Shown here: positions 22,901 to 30,152 of the stretch, in pieces
How positions within the stretch are numbered: the first letter of the stretch is position 1
Layout: every line of letters begins with the position of its first letter
Assembly (NCBI GenBank): GCA_018896765.1
Contig: JAHILZ010000079.1
Location: 1 to 44,402 of the forward strand
Direction: 5' to 3'
DNA from: Patescibacteria group bacterium
GTDB taxonomy: Bacteria > Patescibacteriota > Minisyncoccia > JAHIHE01
Length of the DNA stretch: 44,402 nt
Position numbers and translations under genes: made by a program
The notes under the pieces: generated by a model
What the model saw: only the letters and a program-made list of their open reading frames with translations
Told to the model about the DNA's origin: nothing
Database searches by the model: none

Positions 22901-23278
22901 TGGGATGCGTACGAAAATGTTAAAAATTTCAAAGAATATCGCGTAAGTTCGATTAGCGAACAGAGCTTGGAACAAAAGGCGATTATCAACCTTAAATTTT
23001 TGATAAATACTGTTCAGCGCGAAGAAATAATGTATCATAAAGACTTTTTGCGGATAGCGCTTGAAGATGTTATTGACTATGGCACGCTTTCGGATTACAC
23101 CTTGCGGCGGATTGCCAATTTGGAAAGTGGCGACGACAAGAAGATTAAGGCAACTATCAAGGAAATTGAGGCGATTAAAAAAGAGCTGGGAGGCGCGGAT
23201 TACTTGCAAAAAGAAAAAGACCGCCAGAAAGATTTGTCCAAAGAAATTATTATCGCGATTGAAAATCAAAAATTATGA
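19925..23278 (+). CDS. PLD-nuclease/SNF2 helicase of a restriction-like defence system
   Basis: 1117 residues. The N-terminus is a phospholipase D-type domain: H131-x-K133 in NHAKLYLF, with G151-S-S-N154 (GSSNLTRAGL) about 20 residues later. The rest is an SF2/SNF2 helicase: Q-motif region YQYQLDAV, Walker A GLGKT (280-284), D355-E-A-H358, LLTATPFNN, then IIVFSEYLDTV, LLSTDKISEGFNL and the arginine-finger segment VIQRVGRINRI. PLD-helicase fusions act as DNA-translocating nucleases in phage defence, for example beside DISARM-like methylases. The ATGA overlap with the following methyltransferase shows they form one system. All motifs look intact. A one-chain HKD site would need dimerisation for activity. 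Confidence 0.88.
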   Translation: MNNFITNSGASDLKKRLVELMAKSEELKFLVGFFYFSGIRELYEGLKANPNTIIKILVGLDIDYHNFKLIEFSEDEKLSGEEKINKFLESVRKSLTNENFDKKEFYEQIGFFIELIQKNKLIIKKTSKPNHAKLYLFKLQEVGRKELFITGSSNLTRAGLSTQNEFNVEISDYGFKDAEEYFDELWDEAVKITEFDDTKKKLIDVIEKETLIKDITPFEAFCLVLKTYLDSFEQKEIGESLIKTLEENGYKTYQYQLDAVRQALSVIENNNGVIIADVVGLGKTIIACAIAKQLKKRGIVICPPGIVGDRNKNSGWKKYAEEFGMYDWDVRSLGDLENIAEFVQKTKDIEVIIIDEAHRFRNQDTKDYEYLKNICRDKIVILLTATPFNNRPGDILSLLKLFITPKKSSITLENNLVARFQAFKGIFDRLGYIKKYWKSAEETKRRKALAYYEGLFEEKDIKLEKIKQRSKYLAKQIRDVIEPVTIRRNRLDLRNNPHYKDEVKNLSKVADPKEWFFELTEEQSDFYDKIISVYFGDPEDGGRFKGAIYRPFEYEVEKEKINNEKLTGKENFQLIQQRNLYDFMRRLMVKRFESSFGSFRQSIKNFKKITETAREFINKTGKYILDRNLMEDIYDKDPEEIENYLNEYSEKIKNGEYPKNHKIYTLKNFKYKDEFTAHIEADLKLFDKILQDLEELDLIKNDPKTDCLLNNLEAVLKEKPNNKEPKRKIIVFSEYLDTVKYLEPILKEHFGNRLLVIAGDLSTQKILSIDRNFDASHENQENEFDVLLSTDKISEGFNLNRAGMVVNYDIPWNPVRVIQRVGRINRISKKVFEELYIVNFFPTERGSELVKSREIASNKMFLIHNTLGEDAKIFDIDEEPTPAGLYGKVQQNPDKLEEESFYTKMLAVYEKIKKEKPELIEALKKYPPRIKVAKKYSENELLVFLKKGRLYVHSVKYGEDGKDQISPTTLEDVFNNIICKEEVKPLKFSDRAWDAYENVKNFKEYRVSSISEQSLEQKAIINLKFLINTVQREEIMYHKDFLRIALEDVIDYGTLSDYTLRRIANLESGDDKKIKATIKEIEAIKKELGGADYLQKEKDRQKDLSKEIIIAIENQKL

Positions 23279-26200
23279 GCAAAGAAATTTTACAAAACAT
23301 CATAACTAATTTTGATCTTCAAAGATTGAAGCGTTTTTTTTCTGAAAAAAACGGCAAATTTCGTCCAAGCGAGGAAAATTTTGGTTTTTATAATACCGAT
23401 AATTTTTCTGATGGTTTGAAATTAGGCGAGCTTGCTTTGGATGACGGCGCGCTGCTCGTTTGCGCTTTTAAAGCGAAGCAAGAGCTGTCCGAACGCTCCG
23501 GCAAAAAAGCGCAGTATGAACTGGGAAAGAAAATTCTCAAGGAAACTCAATCTGACGCCGGAATTTTTATTTATTACAATCAAGCGGGCAATTTCCGCTT
23601 TTCTTTGATCTACGCGAATTATCTTGGCAAGAAAAGAGACTGGAGCGCGTTTCGCCGATTTACATATTTTGTAAGCCCTGATTTAACTAATAAAACATTT
23701 TTGCGTCAAATTGGCGATGGCGATTTTTCATCGCTGGAAAAAGTTAAGGAAGCGTTTTCGGTAGAAAAGGTGACGAAGGAGTTTTATGAAGATATTGCTA
23801 ATTGGTATTTTTGGGCGGTGCAAAGCGTTAAGTTTCCAAATGATAATGAAGAGGAAAACAGCAAAAATATTTCCGTTATTCGTTTAATTACTCGGCTTAT
23901 TTTTATTTGGTTTATGCGAGAAAGGGGGCTTGTGCCGAAAGATTTATTTGACAGTAAAAAAACAGTTGAACGGTTAAAAGATTTATCTTCCAATGAATCG
24001 ACATATTACAAAGCAATCTTGCAAAATTTATTTTTTGCCACATTAAGCACGAAAAAAGAAGAGCGGGAATTTAGAAGCGAAGTTAGGGGACACAAAGGAA
24101 TAAACCCGGATCGAGGAAATGACAGTGTTTTCAGATATCGCAAGTATTTTAAAGACGCGGAAAAATTACAAGAATATTTTGGAAATATACCATTTCTTAA
24201 CGGCGGTTTGTTTGAATGTTTGGATGATAGAAAAAACGGTTATTATGCAGATGGATTTACGGAAAGCAAAAAAGATAATCAACCGACTGTTCCCAACTTT
24301 TTATTTTTCAGTTCAGAACAAAAAGCGGATCTCAATGCCGCTTATGGCACAAAAAATAAAAAATATAAAGTAAGGGGGCTTTTGGATATTCTATCTTCGT
24401 TTAATTTTACGATTGACGAAAACTCTCCAGATGACGCTGATGTCGCTCTTGATCCCGAGCTTTTAGGGAGAGTTTTTGAAAATCTCTTGGCGAGTTTTAA
24501 TCCCGAAACTTCCACCACAGCCCGCAAAGCCACCGGCAGTTATTATACGCCAAGGGAAATCGTGAATTATATGGTTATTGAATCACTGAAAGCGTATTTC
24601 AAAACCCATCTTGAAAAGATTGAAAACATAGACGAAAAATTGAAAAATTTATTTGCAAGCGGAAGCGATGAAAATCCTTTTGACGAAACGCAGTCAAAAA
24701 AAATCGTGGAATTGATTGAAAGCGTAAAAATTGTCGATCCGGCTGTCGGTTCCGGCGCGTTTCCTATGGGAGCGCTCAATAAACTGGTTTTTATTTTAGG
24801 TAAAATTGACAAAGGCAATGAATTTTGGAAACAAGCCCAATTAAAAGCGGCGGATACGATACCCGATCATAATCTAAAAGCTAAAACAAAAAAAGAGATT
24901 GAAAAATATTTTCAGACCAAAAAGCCGGATTATTGGAGAAAATTATATTTAATCCAAAAATGCATTTATGGCGTGGATATTCAACAAATTGCGGTAGAAA
25001 TCGCCAAATTGCGTTTTTTTATTTCGCTTTTAGTGGATGAAGACAAAGACGATATTCAGCCATTGCCAAATCTTGATTTTAAGATTATGCAAGGAAATAG
25101 TTTGCTGGAAGAATACGAGGGCGTAAAACTTTTTGACGAGAAACTCATTGCCGGCAGCGATTTTGATAAAAAGAAATTAATTGAATCAATAAAACAAAAG
25201 CAATTAGATTTGCAAAAGGAGTATTTGGATCTTCACGCAAGAAACAAGCTTTCAAAAATCAAGCAGACAGAATTAGACGAAGAGTTAAAAAAACTTGATA
25301 AGCAATTAAAAAGTTTTAGCAAACAGGATAATAAAACTGAAGCTGTCGCAAGTCTTTTTGACGCGCAAAATGAGGCAAAACAGAAGAGAGAAACATTGAA
25401 AAGATTGCACAAGGAATTTTTTGAAACCAATGAAAAAAGAGAGAAAGAAAGAATAAAAAAACAGATTGAAAAAATGGAATGGGATTTGATTGAAGCCACG
25501 CTTAAAGAACAGGGCAAAATATCGGAACTTAAAAAATTAGAGCAATTCAAAAAATCAAAAACCAAGCCGTTTTTTCTTTGGAAACTTAATTTCGCGGATG
25601 TTTTTGAAGATGGCGGGTTTGATATTGTGATTGCTAATCCGCCGTATTTGAAAGAGCGAGATAACAAAAATGTTTTTGAAAGAATTAATCATTCAACTTT
25701 CGGAGAAAAATATCATCAGGGTAAAATGGATTTTTGGTATTACTTTCTTCATAAAGCGATTGATATTGTCAAAAGCGATGGAGTGATTTCTTATATTACA
25801 TCAAGATATTGGTTAAATAGCAGTGGCGCAAAAAAACTTATACAAAGAGTAAATACAGAGCTCTCCTTTGTTAATCTCGTTGATATTGGAAAATTAAAAA
25901 TATTTAATGCGGTTGCTGGTCAGCATATGGTTGCAATTTATAGAAAAGCAAAAATAAATGATTTGTTTGTTTATAAAAAGCTGGAAAACGATATTTCGGA
26001 TATTAACGAGAATAAAAATACGGATAATTTAACAATTAAACAGCTATCAAACGAACATGTTTTTACAAAATCAAACGAAATAATATTTGACTCAAGCCAT
26101 CAAGACTTAGATTGCGTAATTCCGTTGGGTAAAATCATAGATGTATCGCAAGGGGTTGTTGAGGCTACAGATAAAATTAGCAATAAACAGATTAAAAAAA

Positions 26201-26928
26201 CAAAAAACATACCTAATATTTATGCTGGAGATGGTGTTTTTGTGATAAATAAATCAGAATTAGAAAAAATAAAACTTAATACCAATGAGAAGTTGGTAAT
26301 TAAAAGATATTTAGATCCTAATGATGTATTTAAATATAGATTGGATTGGAAAGATAAATATTTAATTTATTCAGATAGTTTAATAAAAAATAAAATTCAA
26401 TCAGATAATAGCTTCTCTAATCTTAAAAATCATTTAGATAAGTATAAGAAATTTATAACTTCATCAAATAAACCGTATGGATTACATAGACCTCGTGATA
26501 TAAGGTATTTTACAAACCCAAAAATTATTTTTAAAGGGATGTTTACCGACAATCAATTTACATACGATGATGAGGATTATTTTGTAGGTTTTTCTTTTTC
26601 CTTGCTTATTCAAAGAGACATTAATTACAATTTAAAATATATACTCGCAGTGTTAAATTCAAAATTCGCATTAGATTGGTTTTATAAAAATGGGAAAAAG
26701 AGGGGTGTTGGGGTTGATATCGGAGTAGAAAAATTAAGGACATTCCCAATCAAAATAGCTTCAGAATCAGTACAAAAACCATTTATCAATCTCGTTGATC
26801 AAATCCTGAAAAAGAAAAAAGACAATCCGGAGGCGGACACTTCTGATTTAGAGAAAGAGATTGATCGGATGGTTTATGAGTTGTATAATTTAATGGAAGG
26901 GGAGATTAAAATCGTTGAAGACAATTAA
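23275..26928 (+). CDS. Eco57I/PglX-like N6-adenine DNA methyltransferase
   Basis: 1217 residues. An N-terminal region of about 400 residues without clear motifs is followed by a class I SAM-dependent adenine methylase: motif I D488-P-A-V-G-S-G-A-F and motif IV N788-P-P-Y791 (DIVIANPPYLKE). Between these lies a long charged coiled coil (about residues 640-760). The C-terminal ~350 residues are a TaqI/Eco57I-type target recognition part (GQHMVAIYRKA; KYILAVLNSKFALDWFY; KLRTFPIK). The architecture is that of PglX of BREX and type IIG enzymes. It overlaps the helicase by 4 bases (ATGA). It presumably marks self DNA while the PLD-helicase attacks unmarked DNA; no other BREX or DISARM genes are visible. 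Confidence 0.88.
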   Translation: MSKEILQNIITNFDLQRLKRFFSEKNGKFRPSEENFGFYNTDNFSDGLKLGELALDDGALLVCAFKAKQELSERSGKKAQYELGKKILKETQSDAGIFIYYNQAGNFRFSLIYANYLGKKRDWSAFRRFTYFVSPDLTNKTFLRQIGDGDFSSLEKVKEAFSVEKVTKEFYEDIANWYFWAVQSVKFPNDNEEENSKNISVIRLITRLIFIWFMRERGLVPKDLFDSKKTVERLKDLSSNESTYYKAILQNLFFATLSTKKEEREFRSEVRGHKGINPDRGNDSVFRYRKYFKDAEKLQEYFGNIPFLNGGLFECLDDRKNGYYADGFTESKKDNQPTVPNFLFFSSEQKADLNAAYGTKNKKYKVRGLLDILSSFNFTIDENSPDDADVALDPELLGRVFENLLASFNPETSTTARKATGSYYTPREIVNYMVIESLKAYFKTHLEKIENIDEKLKNLFASGSDENPFDETQSKKIVELIESVKIVDPAVGSGAFPMGALNKLVFILGKIDKGNEFWKQAQLKAADTIPDHNLKAKTKKEIEKYFQTKKPDYWRKLYLIQKCIYGVDIQQIAVEIAKLRFFISLLVDEDKDDIQPLPNLDFKIMQGNSLLEEYEGVKLFDEKLIAGSDFDKKKLIESIKQKQLDLQKEYLDLHARNKLSKIKQTELDEELKKLDKQLKSFSKQDNKTEAVASLFDAQNEAKQKRETLKRLHKEFFETNEKREKERIKKQIEKMEWDLIEATLKEQGKISELKKLEQFKKSKTKPFFLWKLNFADVFEDGGFDIVIANPPYLKERDNKNVFERINHSTFGEKYHQGKMDFWYYFLHKAIDIVKSDGVISYITSRYWLNSSGAKKLIQRVNTELSFVNLVDIGKLKIFNAVAGQHMVAIYRKAKINDLFVYKKLENDISDINENKNTDNLTIKQLSNEHVFTKSNEIIFDSSHQDLDCVIPLGKIIDVSQGVVEATDKISNKQIKKTKNIPNIYAGDGVFVINKSELEKIKLNTNEKLVIKRYLDPNDVFKYRLDWKDKYLIYSDSLIKNKIQSDNSFSNLKNHLDKYKKFITSSNKPYGLHRPRDIRYFTNPKIIFKGMFTDNQFTYDDEDYFVGFSFSLLIQRDINYNLKYILAVLNSKFALDWFYKNGKKRGVGVDIGVEKLRTFPIKIASESVQKPFINLVDQILKKKKDNPEADTSDLEKEIDRMVYELYNLMEGEIKIVEDN

Positions 26929-26929
26929 A

Positions 26930-26953
26930 AATCCCGTTAGCTATTGACGGGAT
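26930..26953 (+). terminator. Terminator of the restriction operon
   Basis: AATCCCGT-TAGCTATTG-ACGGGATT hairpin directly after the methyltransferase stop; the U tract is weak. Its right arm overlaps the -35 of the next promoter. Confidence 0.6.
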
Positions 26954-26994
26954 TAAAATTATCTGATATTATGTAAACGGTTATATCAATATCA
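26944..26994 (+). promoter_or_regulatory. Promoter and dyad operator of the LexA-like gene
   Basis: TTGACG (26944-26949), 17 bases, TATTAT (26967-26972). The -10 lies in the left arm of a dyad TGATATT (26964-26970) / AATATCA (26988-26994) with a 17-base centre. The placement suits autorepression by the encoded LexA-like protein. Confidence 0.55.
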
Positions 26995-27003
26995 TAAAAA
27001 TAT

Positions 27004-27654
27004 ATGAATAAAGAACTAACACAAAAACAATCAAAAGTTTTATCTGCGATTAAGGAATTTGTTAATAATAAAGGCTTTTCGCCTACTTTTGAAGAATTAA
27101 GAGAGTTGCTTGCAAAAAAAGGAATGAAATTGAAAAGTAACAACAGTTTAGTTCAATATATTGGCGCATTAGAAGGAAAAGGGTTTGTGCAAAATTTCAA
27201 GAAGTTGAGAGGCATAAGACTATTAAGCGAATCGGTTAAAAATTTTATTGCCGTGCCATTACTAGGCAATGCGAATTGCGGCGAGGCTTTAAGTTTCGCC
27301 GATGATCATATTGAAGATTTCGTTAATGTATCCAAGAGGCATATTAAAGAAAATCAGAACCATTATTTTTTTGTTAAAGCAGTAGGTGATAGCATGAATA
27401 AATCAAAAATAAATAATGGTGATTTGGTGTTAGTAAAAAAGATGGAAAGAGAGCCACAACTAAATAATATCGTTGTAGTAGTTATAAATGGATTAGGAGC
27501 AATTAAAAAATTCCAAAAAATTGACGGAATGCCAGTCTTATTGCCCAATTCCACAAACACAAAACATCAACCAACAATTTTACATCCTGAAGATCAAATC
27601 AATATTTGTGGCGAGGTTGAAAGGGTGTTTAATTTTTCAGCTATGGAAAAGTAA
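27004..27654 (+). CDS. LexA-like self-cleaving repressor (S24 family)
   Basis: 216 residues. The N-terminal winged helix LTQKQSKVLSAIKEFVNNKG, FSPTFEELREL, NNSLVQYIGALEGKG matches the LexA DNA-binding domain. The C-terminal S24 peptidase domain has a cleavage site of the Cys-Gly type (NANCGE, as in UmuD and phage repressors), the nucleophile serine in AVGDSMNKSKI and the general-base lysine in GLGAIKKF. In the SOS response RecA filaments trigger its autocleavage. Being next to restriction genes and a nuclease, and not in a housekeeping context, it may be a local switch that couples DNA damage to defence gene expression; this is inference. It could still be the cell's only LexA. Confidence 0.85.
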   Translation: MNKELTQKQSKVLSAIKEFVNNKGFSPTFEELRELLAKKGMKLKSNNSLVQYIGALEGKGFVQNFKKLRGIRLLSESVKNFIAVPLLGNANCGEALSFADDHIEDFVNVSKRHIKENQNHYFFVKAVGDSMNKSKINNGDLVLVKKMEREPQLNNIVVVVINGLGAIKKFQKIDGMPVLLPNSTNTKHQPTILHPEDQINICGEVERVFNFSAMEK

Positions 27655-27715
27655 GTCGGATTTTCCTAAGGCAAAATTAATAACTAAGCCGAAAGGTAAT
27701 AAAGGAATTGAAAGT

Positions 27716-27991
27716 ATGTATAATTGGTATAGATTTCCAGAAGATATAAGCAAAGCGCCAACTTTTGAGGGAGTTTATTTGTTATCAGAAACTGCTTCAG
27801 AAAATGGAATTGTTTATGTTGGTAGAGCCGATGATCTTAATCAAAGATTATCGCAACATCCAGATCCAGAAAATCCCTGTCTCCAAAAAAAGGATATAAG
27901 CTACTTCGCTTACGAGGTAACTAATAATTCTGAAAATAGAGAACAGGAATTGATTGATAAGTACGATCCAGTTTGTAATCATACAAACTAA
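27716..27991 (+). CDS. GIY-YIG nuclease domain protein
   Basis: 91 residues from ATG 27716, chosen because AAAGGA lies 9 bases ahead and the earlier part of the open frame (from 27521) overlaps lexA in another frame. GVYLLSE and IVYVGRADDLNQRLSQH carry the GIY-YIG tyrosines and the catalytic arginine of R-x3-L-x-x-R-L; NREQELIDKYDP holds the metal-binding glutamate. Domain-only proteins of this type nick or cut DNA. It follows the LexA-like gene by 61 bases and is probably co-transcribed. The target is unknown. Confidence 0.8.
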   Translation: MYNWYRFPEDISKAPTFEGVYLLSETASENGIVYVGRADDLNQRLSQHPDPENPCLQKKDISYFAYEVTNNSENREQELIDKYDPVCNHTN

Positions 27992-27995
27992 AAAA

Positions 27996-28042
27996 AGAAC
28001 GGCATGAGCGGGCGATAAAATCTATCTCCGCTCAGCCGTCCT
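27996..28042 (-). terminator. Large GC-rich hairpin, probably a minus-strand or bidirectional terminator
   Basis: GGC-ATGAGCGG ... CCGCTCA-GCC pair around an AT-rich loop that holds GATAAAATCTATC, itself an inverted pair. The T run is on the minus-strand side (GCCGTTCTTTTTT), although the nearest gene ending here is on the plus strand. Confidence 0.5.
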
Positions 28043-28077
28043 TCCTGATAATTTAATTATATCATAACATAAGGTTT

Positions 28078-28425
28078 ATGGAAATAATCAACTTCATTTT
28101 AAGTGTTGTTCAAATAATCATATCAATTATTACTTGGCCAATTAAAAAATTAAAAACAATTATGGAAATTAAAAATGTCAAAATTAAACAAACTGGAAAC
28201 CAGTTGGAAAACACAGAAGGAATGGATGTTAATTTAGGTAATGGAGAGAAGTTCAAAATAAAAAATATTGATATACGGCAGCAGGCAAAAATTATGAAAA
28301 ACACTACTGGCATGAGAATTGATGCGTCTGGCAAACAAGAAGCAGAACTGGAAAACATAGGTATTAAAACTCCCTTAGGAAGTGTTGCTATTTCAAAAGG
28401 AGCTACAATTAACAAACAACGGTAA
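28078..28425 (+). CDS. Small membrane-anchored protein of unknown function
   Basis: 115 residues. A hydrophobic N-terminal segment (INFILSVVQIIISIITWPI, residues 3-21) is a probable membrane anchor. The rest is beta-like and repetitive, with recurring K-N-[VI]-[KD]-I units: EIKNVKIKQTGNQLENTEGM, KIKNIDIRQQAKIMKNTTGM, ELENIGIKTP. The spacing suggests two or three ~35-residue repeats, as in a small beta-solenoid or coil. No family recognised. It is the last gene of the cassette that also holds lexA and GIY-YIG and precedes the first methyltransferase 3'-end relic. Confidence 0.55.
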   Translation: MEIINFILSVVQIIISIITWPIKKLKTIMEIKNVKIKQTGNQLENTEGMDVNLGNGEKFKIKNIDIRQQAKIMKNTTGMRIDASGKQEAELENIGIKTPLGSVAISKGATINKQR

Positions 28426-28437
28426 ATATTTTTTCTC

Positions 28438-28561
28438 CCGCCGTCTCCATAGCGGCGGATCCCCGCGGAGCCCTGATGCGAGCCGTTGTTATTTCCCGCG
28501 TTTTACTGATTTTCAAGCATCTTGCATTCAGGCTCCACAGCCCTAACGGGACTATGGAGCC
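28438..28561. other. GC-rich structured block
   Basis: Hairpin CCGCCG-TCTCCATAG-CGGCGG (28438-28458) and hairpin GGCTCCACAG ... ACTATGGAGCC (28531-28561). The loop CTCCATAG of the first can pair with CTATGGAG of the second. Base composition differs sharply from the AT-rich surroundings. No convincing coding frame; may be a structured RNA or the end of a lost element. Confidence 0.45.
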
Positions 28562-28576
28562 AACAGATAAAAACAG

Positions 28577-28711
28577 CAAAAACCATTTATCAATCTCGTT
28601 GATCAAACTCTAAAAAACAAAAAACAAATCTAAATGCGAACACGTTAGAAAATAATTATACTGCCTAACCGCCGACGAAATCAAAATCGCGGGAAATTCC
28701 AACAAAAAATG
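28577..28711 (+). pseudogene. Relic 1 of the methyltransferase 3' end
   Basis: 28577-28607 is identical over 31 bases to 26773-26803 in the intact methyltransferase (starting CAAAAACCATTTATCAATCT). After a degenerate middle, the sequence from about 28657 reads LYCLTADEIKIAGNSNKK and stop, comparable to LYNLMEGEIKIVEDN at the intact C-terminus. Several stops and indels make it non-coding. Confidence 0.75.
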
Positions 28712-28725
28712 ATAATTCCACACCC

Positions 28726-28753
28726 GTAGGGAACGAAAATTTTCGTTCCCTAC
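28726..28753. repeat. Perfect 28-bp palindrome
   Basis: GTAGGGAACGAAAA / TTTTCGTTCCCTAC with no loop. Resembles the GTAGGG...CCCTAC palindromes that are dispersed in many bacteria. Confidence 0.85.
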
Positions 28754-28802
28754 ACGAAACATGAAATTGTTGTAAAAATAAATAATAAAATAATAACTGA
28801 AT

Positions 28803-29105
28803 ATGAAAAATCATAATCTCAAAAAAATATTATCTGCCGGAAAACAGCTTCTTGAATTTTTTAACAGAAACGGATATGTTCGCCGTCCCGATTTGAAAAT
28901 TAGAAAAAAAATCGGTTGTGATCGGTATAAAAAAGGTTGGGAAGTTCGTTTGACTGCCAAAACAGATAAAGAGCTTGATCTAATCAGGAATCTGCTTGAC
29001 GAGGTTGGATTAAAAAAAGGAAAACCGTTTAAAAAAGAAAAATTCAACATTCAGCCGATATATGGCAAACAAGCCGTTGAATGGTTTACAAATTATACGG
29101 ACTAA
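28803..29105 (+). CDS. Small conserved-looking protein of unknown function (100 aa)
   Basis: 100 residues, basic, with SAGKQLLEFFNRNGYVRRPD, then KGWEVRLTAKTDKELDLIRN, LLDEVGLKKGKPF and QPIYGKQAVEWF. The alternation of helix, two strands and helix suggests a compact alpha-beta fold. I have a weak memory of such proteins beside DNA-modification genes but cannot name a family. The last codons (WFTNYTD) lie on sequence that in another frame is a relic of the methyltransferase end, so its natural C-terminus may have been trimmed or extended by recombination. Confidence 0.6.
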   Translation: MKNHNLKKILSAGKQLLEFFNRNGYVRRPDLKIRKKIGCDRYKKGWEVRLTAKTDKELDLIRNLLDEVGLKKGKPFKKEKFNIQPIYGKQAVEWFTNYTD

Positions 29106-29149
29106 CCGCCGATGAAATCAAAATCGCGGAAAATTCGGGGAAAAAATAA
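29084..29149 (+). pseudogene. Relic 2 of a methyltransferase 3' end
   Basis: Reads VYKLYGLTADEIKIAENSGK, K and stop without interruption, the typical tail of Eco57I/PglX-type methylases (compare VYELYNLMEGEIKIVEDN at 26874-26928). It overlaps the end of the 100-aa gene in another frame, and has no upstream body. Confidence 0.7.
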
Positions 29150-29221
29150 CTTTCCGTTATCTGACTTTTTCCGTTTCGCCGCATTTTTTATCAAAGAATT
29201 GCGATGAAATAATAAAAAAAG

Positions 29222-29240
29222 GAAGAGTAAAATACTCTTC
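29222..29240 (-). terminator. Terminator of the 114-aa gene
   Basis: GAAGAGTA-TTT-TACTCTTC followed by CTTTTTTT on the minus strand; the stem overlaps the stop codon. Confidence 0.75.
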
Positions 29241-29583
29241 ATGGAAGGCGAATCGTAACTTGACGGGGAGAATCCGCTTTTAACGATTCTGTAATATTAA
29301 ATATTACTTTAATCTTAAATTCTTTTGTCTCAATTCCTTCTTCTTTTAAATGGGTTTTAATCCAATCGCCAACGATTTTATCGCTGACTTCAGACGGAAG
29401 GGCGGAAATGTAGACCCATACTTTAATATTGTTGTCTTGGATCTGAAACAATTCCAGATCAGTATGGAAAGACGAATCAATCTCCTTAATTTTTTGTCTT
29501 ACATATTCTTCCAGTTTTTTCTCTGTCCATTTTCGGACATCAAAATCTCCTTTTATTTTTATTAAATGGGTAGCAATCACCAT
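29239..29583 (-). CDS. Small soluble protein of unknown function (114 aa)
   Basis: 114 residues from ATG 29583, with AGGAG seven bases ahead. A probable alpha-beta fold: VIATHLIKIKGDF strand, WTEKKLEEYVRQKIKEIDSS helix, then FQIQDNNIKVWVYISALPSE and a closing KEFKIKVIFNI strand. No membrane segment or metal-binding motif. A promoter and terminator frame it as a single-gene unit on the opposite strand to its neighbours. It sits between relics 2 and 3 of the methyltransferase end. Function not recognised. Confidence 0.65.
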   Translation of the reverse strand: MVIATHLIKIKGDFDVRKWTEKKLEEYVRQKIKEIDSSFHTDLELFQIQDNNIKVWVYISALPSEVSDKIVGDWIKTHLKEEGIETKEFKIKVIFNITESLKADSPRQVTIRLP

Positions 29584-29602
29584 TTTTTCATCTCCTATTT
29601 TA

Positions 29603-29630
29603 ATCTTAACTCAAATTTTAATTATGTCAA
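29603..29630 (-). promoter_or_regulatory. Promoter of the 114-aa gene
   Basis: Minus strand TTGACA (29630-29625), 16 bases, TAAGAT (29608-29603). Confidence 0.6.
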
Positions 29631-29674
29631 ATTTTCACTTTTCCACACTAAACAAAATCAACTCCTAAAAAACT

Positions 29675-29798
29675 AAAAAGACAATCCAAACGCGGATACG
29701 GGAGAGTATAGGAGAGGGATATTAACCCCGCGCTGTAATAAATTAACTACGGGGCAGGTGAGCTGGTTTATAAACTTTACAACTTAACAGAAGAATAA
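29675..29798 (+). pseudogene. Relic 3 of a methyltransferase 3' end
   Basis: AAAAAGACAATCCAAACGCG (29676-29695) gives KDNPNADT, matching KDNPEADT in the intact protein (about residues 1182-1189). After a broken stretch, 29766-29798 reads VYKLYNLTEE and stop, matching VYELYNLMEG. Non-coding overall. Confidence 0.65.
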
Positions 29799-29805
29799 AT
29801 TAGGC

Positions 29806-29920
29806 CTTCGGCACTTCTGTCATTGCTCGCCCTGTTAGATAGTAATATATTTCACTTGTGCATATTTGATATAAATTATCTAACAGGGCGAGGAGTCCCG
29901 AGTACTCGGGACGACCGAAG
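29806..29920. repeat. Nested inverted-repeat element A
   Basis: Outer arms CTTCGG (29806) and CCGAAG (29915); inner perfect 16-bp arms CTCGCCCTGTTAGATA (29826-29841) and TATCTAACAGGGCGAG (29877-29892); then a palindrome GTCCCGAGT-ACTCGGGAC (29895-29912). No coding frame. A structured element or MITE. Confidence 0.65.
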
Positions 29921-29967
29921 CAATCTATAAATAGTTCAAAGTTCAAAATGCAAAATTCAAAGTCGCG

Positions 29968-30002
29968 CCCTGTTAAATAGTTGCGAGGCAAATTTAACAG
30001 GG
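29968..30002. repeat. Inverted-repeat element B
   Basis: CCCTGTTAAAT and ATTTAACAGGG around a 13-base loop; the arms match those of element A 130 bases upstream except for one change. The remaining sequence to 30100 is a low-complexity inverted array of AAAGTT / AACTTTT words. Confidence 0.6.
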
Positions 30003-30101
30003 TAAAGCTAAAAGTTTAAAGTTGCAGAATCCTTACAAACTTTTAATTTTAATTTTAAATTCGACTTTTAACTTTTCACTTTGAACTTTTAACTTAAGAA
30101 C

Positions 30102-30140
30102 GAGATTGCTTCGCCCTGAGTACAGGACTCGCAATGACAA
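30102..30140. repeat. REP-like repeat (GAGATTGCTTCG type), copy 2
   Basis: GAGATTGCTTCG, CCCTGAGTACAGGA, CTCGCAATGACAA. Same ends as 4849-4887 with a different palindromic centre. Confidence 0.7.
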
Positions 30141-30152
30141 ATAATAGCAATG

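Noticed and set aside
27521..27715. N-terminal extension of the GIY-YIG protein
   Set aside because: This stretch overlaps lexA in another frame, lacks family similarity, and a good ribosome site precedes the ATG at 27716.
28409..28606. Minus-strand 65-residue frame across the GC-rich block
   Set aside because: It follows the hairpins and the methyltransferase relic and shows no ribosome site or similarity; likely a shadow of palindromic sequence.
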